Shown here piece after piece: positions 1 through 6,638 of a DNA stretch of 12,917 bases. Below the pieces are notes generated by a model, which was given only the letters and a program-made list of their open reading frames with translations, was not told the DNA's origin and made no database searches. The position numbers and the translations under genes were made by a program. The DNA is from JAAFHS01 sp043751715 (GTDB taxonomy: Bacteria > Pseudomonadota > Alphaproteobacteria > Rhodobacterales > Rhodobacteraceae). The stretch's first letter is position 1, and each line of letters opens with the position of its first letter. The stretch is from contig JAYUZO010000088.1 in the NCBI GenBank assembly GCA_043751715.1, positions 1 through 12,917 on the forward strand. Direction: 5' to 3'.

Positions 1-389
1 TAAGGCGCAAACAGCAGGCCTGCCCACATGTCGTGCCCCCAAAATGCCAGCATGGTGGCGGCAACGGCCAGCCATAAACAGCCCAGCACCACCAGCCCCA
101 CGCCCAGTTTCCGCAGGCCAAAGAACACCGGCGTCCATAGCGTGTTAAACGCAATCTGCACCGACCACAGCGCCAGCGCCAACCCGGTGCCCGGCAACCC
201 GGCCACCCGCATCGCGGCCAGTGACATGCAGATGTAAAGCGTTGTCCAGGCCACAGGGAACAGCCAGTCGGGCGGCGTCCACCATGGCTTGTTCAGGGCG
301 CGATACCAATCACCGGGGCCAAACATGGCGCCCGTCGCAGCAGCCGCCCCGCAGGCCATCAGATAGGTCAATAACAGCGTGTAATCCAT
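1..389 (-). CDS. tspO: TspO/MBR family tryptophan-rich sensory protein (3' end beyond window)
   Basis: This is an integral membrane protein of the TspO/peripheral benzodiazepine receptor family, historically called CrtK in Rhodobacter. It binds tetrapyrroles and modulates photosynthesis gene expression from the outer membrane. The visible 129 residues start at ATG 389 and run off the left edge without a stop; the family is usually about 160 aa. The family signature KPWWTPPDWLFPVAW lies at about residues 34-48, followed by three hydrophobic segments (about 49-65, 68-90 and 95-115) and further tryptophans such as AFNTLW at 80-85 and FWGHDMW at 116-122. It is the last visible gene of the crtI-crtB-tspO block, 42 bases after the crtB stop, which is the same placement as in Rhodobacter. 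The assignment rests on direct translation and is secure; only the C-terminus is missing. Confidence 0.95.
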   Translation of the reverse strand, partial: MDYTLLLTYLMACGAAAATGAMFGPGDWYRALNKPWWTPPDWLFPVAWTTLYICMSLAAMRVAGLPGTGLALALWSVQIAFNTLWTPVFFGLRKLGVGLVVLGCLWLAVAATMLAFWGHDMWAGLLFAP

Positions 390-399
390 GGTTTGGCCC

Positions 400-428
400 C
401 CGTTTGGGATGCAAATACCCGAAAACGG
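400..428 (-). other. Possible stem-loop between crtB and tspO
   Basis: In the 42-base gap after crtB, the arms CCGTTT-GGG (plus-strand 400-408) and CCC-GA-AAACGG (418-428) can pair as a nine-base-pair stem with a two-base bulge and a nine-base loop. There is no U-run after it in the minus-strand direction, so it does not look like an intrinsic terminator. It begins 3 bases after the crtB stop and ends 10 bases before the tspO ATG, so it could act in mRNA processing or stability, or tune tspO translation. The structure was judged by eye only. Confidence 0.35.
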
Positions 429-431
429 CGG

Positions 432-1433
432 CTAAGCCATCCCCCGATCACGCGCCTCCAGCTGCGCCAGCACCGACAGCAGCGAATCCGACCGGGCCGG
501 TGCCACCTCTGACCGCGCGGCCTGCACCAGAAACGCCACCTCGGGCACCACGCGCGCATGCAGCACCGATGATTGCGGCAGGGCCAGCGTTACCGCACTG
601 CGCGCAAAGGCCAGCCCCAGCCAACCCACCTTGCGCAGCTTGCCCGTGCTGGCGCGCTGCGTGATCGAATCAAACCCCTGCGCTGCCACCTGTGTGCCAA
701 TGCCCGCATAGATGTGCCGCGCTGCAAAGATGCCCGGACGACAGGCCATGGGCAGGGCCGCCACCCCGGCTTCCGCCCGCTGATACAGCCGGTCAGCCTC
801 GGCCAGCAGGCGCGCTGTCACTGTGCGGATTGCCGGGCTTGGTGTGGGATTGGCCAGAAATGCCGCAGGTTCCACCCCCGCTGCATGCAGCCAGTCATGC
901 GGCAAAAACAGCCGGCCAGCGCGCGCATCTTCGCCCACGTCGCGGCTGATGTTGGTCAGCTGCATGGCCAGCCCCAGGTCACAGGCGCGCGCCAGTGCAT
1001 CACCATCACGCACGCGCATCAGCACGCACATCATGGCCCCCACCGCCGCCGCCACCCGCGCGGAATAGGACAGAACGCCTGACAGATTATCATACTGCCG
1101 CCCAACCGCATCCCAGGCCAACCCCTCCAGCAGGGCATCGGGCAAGGCACGCGGCATGTCGAAATCTTCCACCACGGCGGCAAAGGCACGGTCAGCCGCA
1201 GCATCACGCGGGCGGCCCGCATAGACCAGATCCAGCCGGTCACGCAGGTGCAGCACGGCTGCTCCCTTGTCATCACCATCATCCACGGCATCATCGGCCA
1301 GACGGCAAAACGCATACAGCGCCAGCGACGGATCACGCACCCGCGCGGGCAGCAGTCTTGACGCGGCATGAAACGACAGTGATCCTGTGCGGATCGCGGC
1401 CTTGCAGGCGGCCAGATCGGCAGGCGCAATCAT
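432..1433 (-). CDS. crtB: 15-cis-phytoene synthase CrtB
   Basis: CrtB condenses two geranylgeranyl diphosphates head-to-head to phytoene, the first committed step of carotenoid synthesis; the enzyme is peripheral to the membrane. The product has 333 aa from ATG 1433, normal for bacterial CrtB. The first aspartate-rich motif is CRLADDAVDD at about 43-52, and the second is RDVGEDARAGRLFLP at about 164-178. Both bind the diphosphate-Mg2+ clusters of squalene/phytoene synthases. A longer reading with an upstream ATG at 1604 exists, but its extra 57 residues overlap crtI deeply and resemble no CrtB N-terminus. ATG 1433 overlaps the crtI stop as ATGA, which points to translational coupling. It is followed by tspO in the same direction. 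The assignment is secure. Confidence 0.96.
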   Translation of the reverse strand: MIAPADLAACKAAIRTGSLSFHAASRLLPARVRDPSLALYAFCRLADDAVDDGDDKGAAVLHLRDRLDLVYAGRPRDAAADRAFAAVVEDFDMPRALPDALLEGLAWDAVGRQYDNLSGVLSYSARVAAAVGAMMCVLMRVRDGDALARACDLGLAMQLTNISRDVGEDARAGRLFLPHDWLHAAGVEPAAFLANPTPSPAIRTVTARLLAEADRLYQRAEAGVAALPMACRPGIFAARHIYAGIGTQVAAQGFDSITQRASTGKLRKVGWLGLAFARSAVTLALPQSSVLHARVVPEVAFLVQAARSEVAPARSDSLLSVLAQLEARDRGMA

Positions 1434-2989
1434 TCGGCGGCCATGGGCAGCGCGGTGCTGGCGCGCATCGGCGCATCGGGCAGCAGTTTGCCCAACACCT
1501 CGGCCGATGCAATTACCCCCGGCAGGCCCGCGCCGGGATGCGTACCTGCCCCCGCCAGATACAGGCCCGGCAGTTCTTCGGATACGTTGTGGGGGCGGAA
1601 CCATGCCGATTGCAGGATGCGCGGTTCAATGGAAAATCCGGCACCAAAGGGCGAAAGATAGCGATCGCGAAAATCCAGCGGGGTAAAGACGCGACTTGAA
1701 GTGATATGTGAAGAAAGCCCCGGAAGCAGTTGTTCTTCCATCACTTTCAGTACTTTCTGGCGGTAAGGTTCAGCCTCGATCGTCCAATCCACCCCGTTGT
1801 CATGGCCCAGATGCGGCACGGGTGACAGCGCATAAAATGTATCATCGCCATCAGGTGCGCAGCTTGGGTCGGTCACGCTGGGGCGGTGGATATACAGGCT
1901 CATGTCCTCCGCCAACTCGCCCTTGATGAATATATCCCGCGTCAGCCCCTTGTAGCGCGGCCCGTTCAGAATGGTGTGGTGCCCCGCATCCGGCCACATG
2001 CCGCGCGTGCCCTTGGTGCCGAAATACCAGACGAACAGCCCCATGGACCAGCGCGTGCGTTTCAGCCGCGCCGGCGTCCAACGCCGCCGCGGCGCATTGC
2101 GCAGCAGCCGGTCATAGGTATGGCCGGCATCGGCGTTTGATACCACCAGCGGCGCGCGCAACACCTCACCCCCCGCCAGCCGCACACCTGCCGCCCGGCC
2201 ACCTTCAACCAGCACTTCATCGACCTCGGTATTCAGGCGCAAGCTGCCGCCCTGCCCTTCAATCACCCCGGCCATCGCCTGCGCAATCGCCGCCACCCCG
2301 CCCATCGCGTAATGCACGCCGAACGCCGCCTCCAGATGGCTGACAAGCGCATACATGCTGGTCACATGGAACGGATCGCCGCCAATGAACAATGGGTGGA
2401 ACGACAGCGCCATGCGCAGGCGTTCATCCCTTACCCGCCGCGCGGCATGGGCATAGATCGACCGGTCAGCCCGGAACATTGCGAACTGCGGCAAGACCTT
2501 GATCAGATCCCACAGTTTATGCATCGGCCTGCGCCCCAGATCTTCGAACCCGAAATGATAGCGCGCCTCGGCATCGCGCAGAAACTGCCCATAGCCCGCC
2601 GAATCGCCCGGCGACAGCCGCGCCACCTCGGCTGCCATCGCCGCCTTGTCACTGCGCATGGTGAACTTTGATCCGTCGGGCCAGCGGATTTCATAGAACG
2701 GGTCCATCGGCACCAGTTGCACGTCGCGGTCAAAATCGCGCCCGCAGACCGCCCACAGATCACGCAGTCCCTGCGGCACGGTCACAATCGTAGGGCCAAG
2801 ATCAAACCGATGCCCGCCGTCGTGAATGGCTGTGCCGCGCCCGCCGGGCGTATCCAGTTTGTCAATCACCGTCACGCGGTAGCCTTTGGCACCCAGCCGC
2901 ATGGCAGAGGCAAGGCCGCCAATCCCGGCACCGATAACGATTGCATCTGACAAATTGACGGGGTCGGGGTATGTGGAATGATCACGCAT
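1430..2989 (-). CDS. crtI: Phytoene desaturase CrtI
   Basis: CrtI is an FAD-dependent, membrane-associated enzyme that desaturates phytoene; in spheroidene-type bacteria it makes neurosporene in three steps. From ATG 2989 it has 519 aa, near the family length. The dinucleotide-binding motif IGAGIGGLASA lies near residues 19-29, with the usual DKLDTPGGRG following. The C-terminal bacterial-type phytoene dehydrogenase signature GLYLAGAGTHPGAGLPGV is near the end. A TTG at 2995 would add two residues; ATG 2989 was preferred. No good Shine-Dalgarno is visible before either start. The gene diverges from crtA across a region with two TGT-N12-ACA sites, the nearer of which ends 15 bases upstream of the ATG, so repression by PpsR is likely. 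It is followed by crtB with a 4-base overlap. Confidence 0.96.
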   Translation of the reverse strand: MRDHSTYPDPVNLSDAIVIGAGIGGLASAMRLGAKGYRVTVIDKLDTPGGRGTAIHDGGHRFDLGPTIVTVPQGLRDLWAVCGRDFDRDVQLVPMDPFYEIRWPDGSKFTMRSDKAAMAAEVARLSPGDSAGYGQFLRDAEARYHFGFEDLGRRPMHKLWDLIKVLPQFAMFRADRSIYAHAARRVRDERLRMALSFHPLFIGGDPFHVTSMYALVSHLEAAFGVHYAMGGVAAIAQAMAGVIEGQGGSLRLNTEVDEVLVEGGRAAGVRLAGGEVLRAPLVVSNADAGHTYDRLLRNAPRRRWTPARLKRTRWSMGLFVWYFGTKGTRGMWPDAGHHTILNGPRYKGLTRDIFIKGELAEDMSLYIHRPSVTDPSCAPDGDDTFYALSPVPHLGHDNGVDWTIEAEPYRQKVLKVMEEQLLPGLSSHITSSRVFTPLDFRDRYLSPFGAGFSIEPRILQSAWFRPHNVSEELPGLYLAGAGTHPGAGLPGVIASAEVLGKLLPDAPMRASTALPMAAE

Positions 2990-3004
2990 GGGCAAACCAT
3001 AAAC

Positions 3005-3022
3005 TGTCTAGCTAAATTGACA
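3005..3022. promoter_or_regulatory. PpsR/CrtJ-type operator, crtI-proximal
   Basis: The sequence TGTCTAGCTAAATTGACA matches the known PpsR/CrtJ consensus TGT-N12-ACA, and also the stricter TGTC-N10-GACA dyad. It lies between the divergent crtI and crtA genes, where PpsR family repressors act in Rhodobacter, and its regulator is encoded at the right end of this window. Its edge is 15 bases upstream of the crtI ATG. Binding is inferred from sequence and context. Confidence 0.8.
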
Positions 3023-3079
3023 ACTCTTGTCTTTGCCGCACCCTGCGGGCCTTTACCTGCGGCGATCCGGGGGCTAACC

Positions 3080-3097
3080 TGTCAATCAAATGTGACA
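3080..3097. promoter_or_regulatory. PpsR/CrtJ-type operator, crtA-proximal
   Basis: The sequence TGTCAATCAAATGTGACA matches TGT-N12-ACA, with five-base arms TGTCA/TGACA. It lies 75 bases from the crtI-proximal site, about seven helical turns, which would put both operators on the same face of the DNA and suit cooperative tetramer binding. It contains the in-frame GTG at 3092 that is one of the possible crtA start codons, so it is unusually close to, or overlaps, the coding region. Confidence 0.8.
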
Positions 3098-3832
3098 CAA
3101 GGATTGCACGCCATTCAGACCGTCAGCCTTTCCCTGTTCCGCTTTGACGGCATGTTCAACCGCGCGTGGGTGCTTGGCCAGATGGGGCTGGCGCGGCTGT
3201 CGTTCATGCGGATGCCGGATGTGGGGTTCTGGAAACTGTGCGGATCGGGCACCGGTGAAGGGTTCACACCGCGCCCGAACCTTGGGGTCTGGGCGATACT
3301 GGCGGTCTGGCCGGATGAGGAAACTGCACGGCGGCACACCCGCGATGCCGCCGTTTATACCCGCTGGCGCGCGCGGGCGACCGAAAGTTGGACCATTTAT
3401 ATGGCCGCCACATCGGCACGCGGCCAATGGGCGGGGGCTGCGCCCTTTACCGTGTCCGCCACGCCGCTTGGCCCGTTGGCGGTGCTGACGCGCGCCACGA
3501 TCAAACCCAGCCGCCTGCTGCGGTTCTGGGATCGGGTGCCCGATATTTCGGCGGTGATCGGCGCTGATCCGCATGTGGCCTTCAAGATCGGGATTGGTGA
3601 GGTGCCGATGCTGCACCAGATCACCTTTTCGCTGTGGCCAGACCCGGCCAGCATGGCGCAGTTTGCGCGTGGCCATGGCCCGCACGGGCAGGCCATTCAG
3701 GCCGTGCGCGATGGCAACTGGTTCGCCGAAGAGCTATACGCGCGGTTCCGCATCCTTGGTGCCATGGGCACATGGGGTGGGGATAACCCGCTGAACCGCC
3801 TTGATTTTCCCGCAGAAAGCAATGCCGCATGA
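3092..3832 (+). CDS. crtA: Spheroidene monooxygenase CrtA
   Basis: CrtA is a heme-containing monooxygenase that converts spheroidene to spheroidenone (and spirilloxanthin-type carotenoids to 2-keto forms) when oxygen is present. Family features are the N-terminal SLSLFRFDGMFNRAWVLGQM, then WKLCGSGTGEGFTPRPN, and a C-terminal LGAMGTWGGDNPL. The stop at 3830-3832 overlaps the bchI ATG as ATGA. The start is uncertain. An ATG at 2978 would overlap crtI and add 38 residues of unlikely sequence. Homologs start just before the SLSLF strand, where this gene has no ATG. Candidates are GTG 3092 (taken here, 246 aa), TTG 3104, and a rare ATT 3113 that lies 9 bases after an AAGGA (3099-3103). The next ATG, in GMFNRAW, would remove the first strand. 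The function is secure; the first 5-10 residues are not. Confidence 0.93.
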   Translation: MTQGLHAIQTVSLSLFRFDGMFNRAWVLGQMGLARLSFMRMPDVGFWKLCGSGTGEGFTPRPNLGVWAILAVWPDEETARRHTRDAAVYTRWRARATESWTIYMAATSARGQWAGAAPFTVSATPLGPLAVLTRATIKPSRLLRFWDRVPDISAVIGADPHVAFKIGIGEVPMLHQITFSLWPDPASMAQFARGHGPHGQAIQAVRDGNWFAEELYARFRILGAMGTWGGDNPLNRLDFPAESNAA

Positions 3833-4833
3833 GACAGCCTTTTCCTTTCAGCGCCATTGTCGGCCAAGAGGCGATGAAAGCCGCCATGGTGCTGACGGCG
3901 ATTGATCCGTCCATCGGCGGGGTGCTGGTGTTTGGTGACCGGGGCACGGGCAAATCAACCGCCGTGCGGGCACTTGCGGCGCTGCTGCCCGAGATTGCGG
4001 CGGTGCAGGGCTGCCCGGTGAATGCGGCCAGCTTGGGCGAAGTGCCCGACTGGGCGCAGGGCGTGGGCACGAAGATTGTCAAGAAACCCACGCCGGTGGT
4101 GGACCTGCCACTGGGTGTGACCGAAGACCGCGTGGTGGGGGCGCTGGATATTGAACGCGCGCTGACACGCGGGGAAAAGGCGTTTGAGCCGGGGCTGCTG
4201 GCGCGGGCGAACCGGGGCTATCTGTATATTGATGAGGTGAACCTGCTGGAGGATCACATCGTTGACCTGCTGCTGGATGTGGCGCAATCGGGCGAAAACG
4301 TGGTGGAGCGTGAAGGCTTAAGCATCCGCCACCCGGCGCGCTTTGTGCTGGTGGGGTCTGGTAACCCCGAAGAGGGCGAATTGCGCCCGCAACTGCTTGA
4401 TCGGTTTGGATTATCGGTTGAGGTGACCAGCCCGCGCGATGTGCCCACACGGGTAGAAGTGATCATGCGGCGCGATGCTTATGACCGTGACCATGACGCC
4501 TTTATGGCGCATTGGCGCGCCAAGGATACGCGGTTGCGCAACGCGATCCTCAAGGCGCGTGATGCCCTGACCGGGCTGCAAACGCCTGCAACGGTGCTGC
4601 ATGACTGTGCGGCGTTGTGCATTGCCATCGGGTCTGACGGGTTGCGCGGTGAATTGACACTGCTGAAGGCGGCGCGCGCGCATGCGGCGTTTGAAAAGGC
4701 CACCACGGTCACGCGGGCGCACCTGCGCGCGGTGGCCACGATGGCGCTGTCGCACCGCATGCGGCGTGACCCGCTGGATGATGCAGGATCAGGCGCACGC
4801 GTGCTGCGCGCCGTGGCGGAAATTCTGCCATGA
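3829..4833 (+). CDS. bchI: Magnesium chelatase ATPase subunit I (BchI)
   Basis: BchI is the AAA+ motor of magnesium chelatase. With BchD it forms a double hexameric ring that uses ATP to drive Mg2+ insertion into protoporphyrin IX by BchH, the step that commits tetrapyrrole to bacteriochlorophyll. The product has 334 aa. It shows Walker A GDRGTGKST (36-44), Walker B YLYIDEVNLL (131-140), a sensor-1 stretch GSGNP (176-180), then LRPQLLDRFG (185-194) with the usual arginine-finger region, and a sensor-2 helix GLRGELTLLK (271-280). The start ATG overlaps the crtA stop and its TGA overlaps the bchD ATG, so crtA-bchI-bchD form one coupled unit. The catalytic motifs look complete and the assignment is secure. 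bchH is not in this window. Confidence 0.98.
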   Translation: MRQPFPFSAIVGQEAMKAAMVLTAIDPSIGGVLVFGDRGTGKSTAVRALAALLPEIAAVQGCPVNAASLGEVPDWAQGVGTKIVKKPTPVVDLPLGVTEDRVVGALDIERALTRGEKAFEPGLLARANRGYLYIDEVNLLEDHIVDLLLDVAQSGENVVEREGLSIRHPARFVLVGSGNPEEGELRPQLLDRFGLSVEVTSPRDVPTRVEVIMRRDAYDRDHDAFMAHWRAKDTRLRNAILKARDALTGLQTPATVLHDCAALCIAIGSDGLRGELTLLKAARAHAAFEKATTVTRAHLRAVATMALSHRMRRDPLDDAGSGARVLRAVAEILP

Positions 4834-6638
4834 TGGACCGCGCGGCCATTGCACTTTCGCTGCTGGCCATTGATCCGGCAGGGCTCAAGGGCCTGTGGCT
4901 GCGGGCGCGCGCAGGCCCGGTGCGGGATATGGTGCTGGCCGCCATCACCATGCCCCTGCCCCTGCGCCGCCTGCACCCGACCATTGCCGATGACGCGCTG
5001 TTCGGCGGGCTGGATCTTGCTGCCACCCTTGCCGCCGGGCATCAGGTGCGCAGCGCGGGTTTGCTGAATACCCCCGCCTGCCTGATGCTGACCATGGCCG
5101 AACGCTGTGCCCCCGGCCTTGCGGCGCGGCTGGCGCAGGCACTGGATACGCCCGGTCATTGCCTGATTGCGCTGGATGAAGGGGAGGGCGATGAAACGCT
5201 GCCTGCCGCCTTGGCTGAACGCCTTGGGCTGTTCGTTGATCTGGGTGATGTGGTCTGGTCTGATGCCGCCTTGGCGCTGGATCATGCCGTCATCACCGCC
5301 GCCCGCGCCAGCCTGCCCCAAGTGCAGGTGCCCACAGGTGCTGTGGCTGTGCTGACCCGTGCCGCTGCCGCCCTTGGCATTGCATCCATGCGCGCGCCGT
5401 TGCTGGCGCTTGCCGCCGCCCGTGCTGCGGCTGCCTTGCGCGGGGCGGATAGGGTTGCCGAGGCCGATCTGCGCACCGCTGCCGAGCTGATCTTTGGCCA
5501 CCGCGCCTTGCCGCAGCCCGAGGCAGCACCACCACAAGAGACCCCCGAACCGCCCCCGCCCGATCAGGACAGCGCGAACAACACCCAGCAAGACACCGAT
5601 ATTCCAGACGAAATCCTGATTGAGGCTGCCCGCGCCGCCCTGCCGCCAGACCTGCTGGCCGCCCTGAACGCAGGCCGCGCCGCGCGTGCGGCCAAGGGCG
5701 CATCCGGCACAGGTGGCGCGCGGGCCGGTAACCGGCGCGGCCGCCCTTTGCCATCGCGTGCGGGCCGCCTTGGTACAGGCGCACGGATTGATCTGGTCGC
5801 CACCTTGCGCGCCGCAGCGCCCTGGCAAGGCGTCAGGCGTGCGCAATATGCCCTTGCCCGCGCAGCACCCCCCACACCCATCCCCTCCCCACCAGGGGGA
5901 GGGGGGGCACCCGGAACGACAGCCGTTTTGCATGGTACAACTGTCGCGAAAACGCCTCCCTCCCCCCCCGTGGGCGAGGGCTGGGGTGGGGGGGATATGA
6001 TGAGTGCGGGGGCCGCCGTACGCGCCAACCACCTGCACATCCGCCCCGGCGATATCCGCCTGAAACGCTATGTCGAAACCTCGGACCGCGTGCTGATCTT
6101 TGCCGTCGATGCCAGCGGGTCTGCCGCCTTTGCCCGGCTGGCCGAGGCGAAAGGCGCGGTGGAACTGCTGCTGGCCGCCGCCTATGCCCGGCGCGATCAT
6201 GTGGCACTGCTGGCCTTTCGCGGCACGGCGGCCGAACTGATCTTGCCCCCCACCCGCAGCCTGGTGCAGACCAAACGCCGCCTTGCCGGCCTGCCCGGTG
6301 GCGGTGGCACGCCCCTTGCCCACGGGTTGCTTCTGGCCATGGCCACCGCCATTCAGGCCCGCGCGCGCGGTCTGACCCCCACCATCGCCGTGCTGACCGA
6401 CGGGCGCGGCAATATCGCCCTTGATGGCAGCGCCAACCGCGCGCAGGCCGAAGATGATGCCAGCGTTCAGGCCCGCGCGATTGCCGCCAGCGGCCTGTCC
6501 GCCGTCATCATTGATACCGGCAACCGCCCGCACCCGTCCTTGCAAACGCTGGCCCGCAGTATGGCCGCGCCCTATGTCGCCCTGCCCCGCGCCGATGCCC
6601 ACCGCCTGTCAGCGGTGCTGTCACAGGCGCTGCAATGA
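4830..6638 (+). CDS. bchD: Magnesium chelatase subunit D (BchD), carrying an in-frame repeat insertion
   Basis: BchD is the platform subunit that docks the BchI ring and links it to BchH. Residues 1-220 form an AAA+-like domain that has lost the Walker A lysine motif, as is normal for BchD. A proline- and acid-rich linker follows (about 228-260, with PEPPPPDQD). The C-terminal integrin-like VWA domain starts near 417, with MIDAS residues DASGS (427-431), the threonine of GGGGTP (490-495) and the aspartate of LTDGRGN (522-528). At 602 aa it is about 40 residues longer than the roughly 560 aa of Rhodobacter BchD. The extra length matches residues about 347-389, a Pro/Gly stretch encoded by a GC-rich palindromic repeat. 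The reading frame stays open and the VWA domain is intact, so I infer a functional gene rather than a pseudogene. The start overlaps bchI and the end overlaps bchO, both ATGA-type. Confidence 0.97.
   Translation: MMDRAAIALSLLAIDPAGLKGLWLRARAGPVRDMVLAAITMPLPLRRLHPTIADDALFGGLDLAATLAAGHQVRSAGLLNTPACLMLTMAERCAPGLAARLAQALDTPGHCLIALDEGEGDETLPAALAERLGLFVDLGDVVWSDAALALDHAVITAARASLPQVQVPTGAVAVLTRAAAALGIASMRAPLLALAAARAAAALRGADRVAEADLRTAAELIFGHRALPQPEAAPPQETPEPPPPDQDSANNTQQDTDIPDEILIEAARAALPPDLLAALNAGRAARAAKGASGTGGARAGNRRGRPLPSRAGRLGTGARIDLVATLRAAAPWQGVRRAQYALARAAPPTPIPSPPGGGGAPGTTAVLHGTTVAKTPPSPPVGEGWGGGDMMSAGAAVRANHLHIRPGDIRLKRYVETSDRVLIFAVDASGSAAFARLAEAKGAVELLLAAAYARRDHVALLAFRGTAAELILPPTRSLVQTKRRLAGLPGGGGTPLAHGLLLAMATAIQARARGLTPTIAVLTDGRGNIALDGSANRAQAEDDASVQARAIAASGLSAVIIDTGNRPHPSLQTLARSMAAPYVALPRADAHRLSAVLSQALQ
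5868..5997. repeat. GC-rich double-palindrome repeat inserted in frame in bchD
   Basis: Two C/G-rich arms face each other: a left arm at about 5868-5908 (core CCCCTCCCCACCAGGGGGAG) and a right arm at about 5955-5994 (core CCCCCCCCGTGGGCGAGGGC). Each arm is itself a hairpin, and the right arm is roughly the reverse complement of the left. The spacer of about 45 bases has lower GC and contains CGACAG/CTGTCG (5917-5922, 5941-5946) and CGTTTT/AAAACG (5924-5929, 5949-5954), two short pairings that exclude each other. The architecture resembles the intergenic REP-like palindromes widespread in alphaproteobacteria, but here it is translated, giving PTPIPSPPGGGG and TPPSPPVGEGWGGG. The exact ends cannot be fixed without homologs. 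Confidence 0.75.

Noticed and set aside
1434..1604. Extension of crtB to the ATG at 1604
   Set aside because: The extra 57 residues lie within crtI in another frame and read as shadow sequence; ATG 1433 gives the normal ATGA overlap and family length.
3017..3057. A sigma-70 promoter for crtA starting from TTGACA at 3017
   Set aside because: No acceptable -10 element lies 16-18 bases downstream, and the TTGACA is explained as half of the operator.
2978..3091. Extension of crtA to the ATG at 2978
   Set aside because: It would overlap the crtI start and translate through both operators. The added residues do not resemble CrtA N-termini.
5868..5997. bchD as a pseudogene broken by an insertion
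   Set aside because: The frame is open throughout, and the MIDAS residues and C-terminus are intact, so disruption is not supported.
5868..5997. Transcription terminator or CRISPR-like repeat
   Set aside because: The hairpins lie within an open coding frame without a U-run, and there are only two facing arms rather than a series of direct repeats with spacers.
4479..6602. A 707-codon open frame on the minus strand opposite bchI/bchD
   Set aside because: Its sequence is low-complexity Gly/Gln/Arg-rich with no family motif and lies antisense to clear bchI and bchD. It follows from the GC-rich third positions of the true genes.
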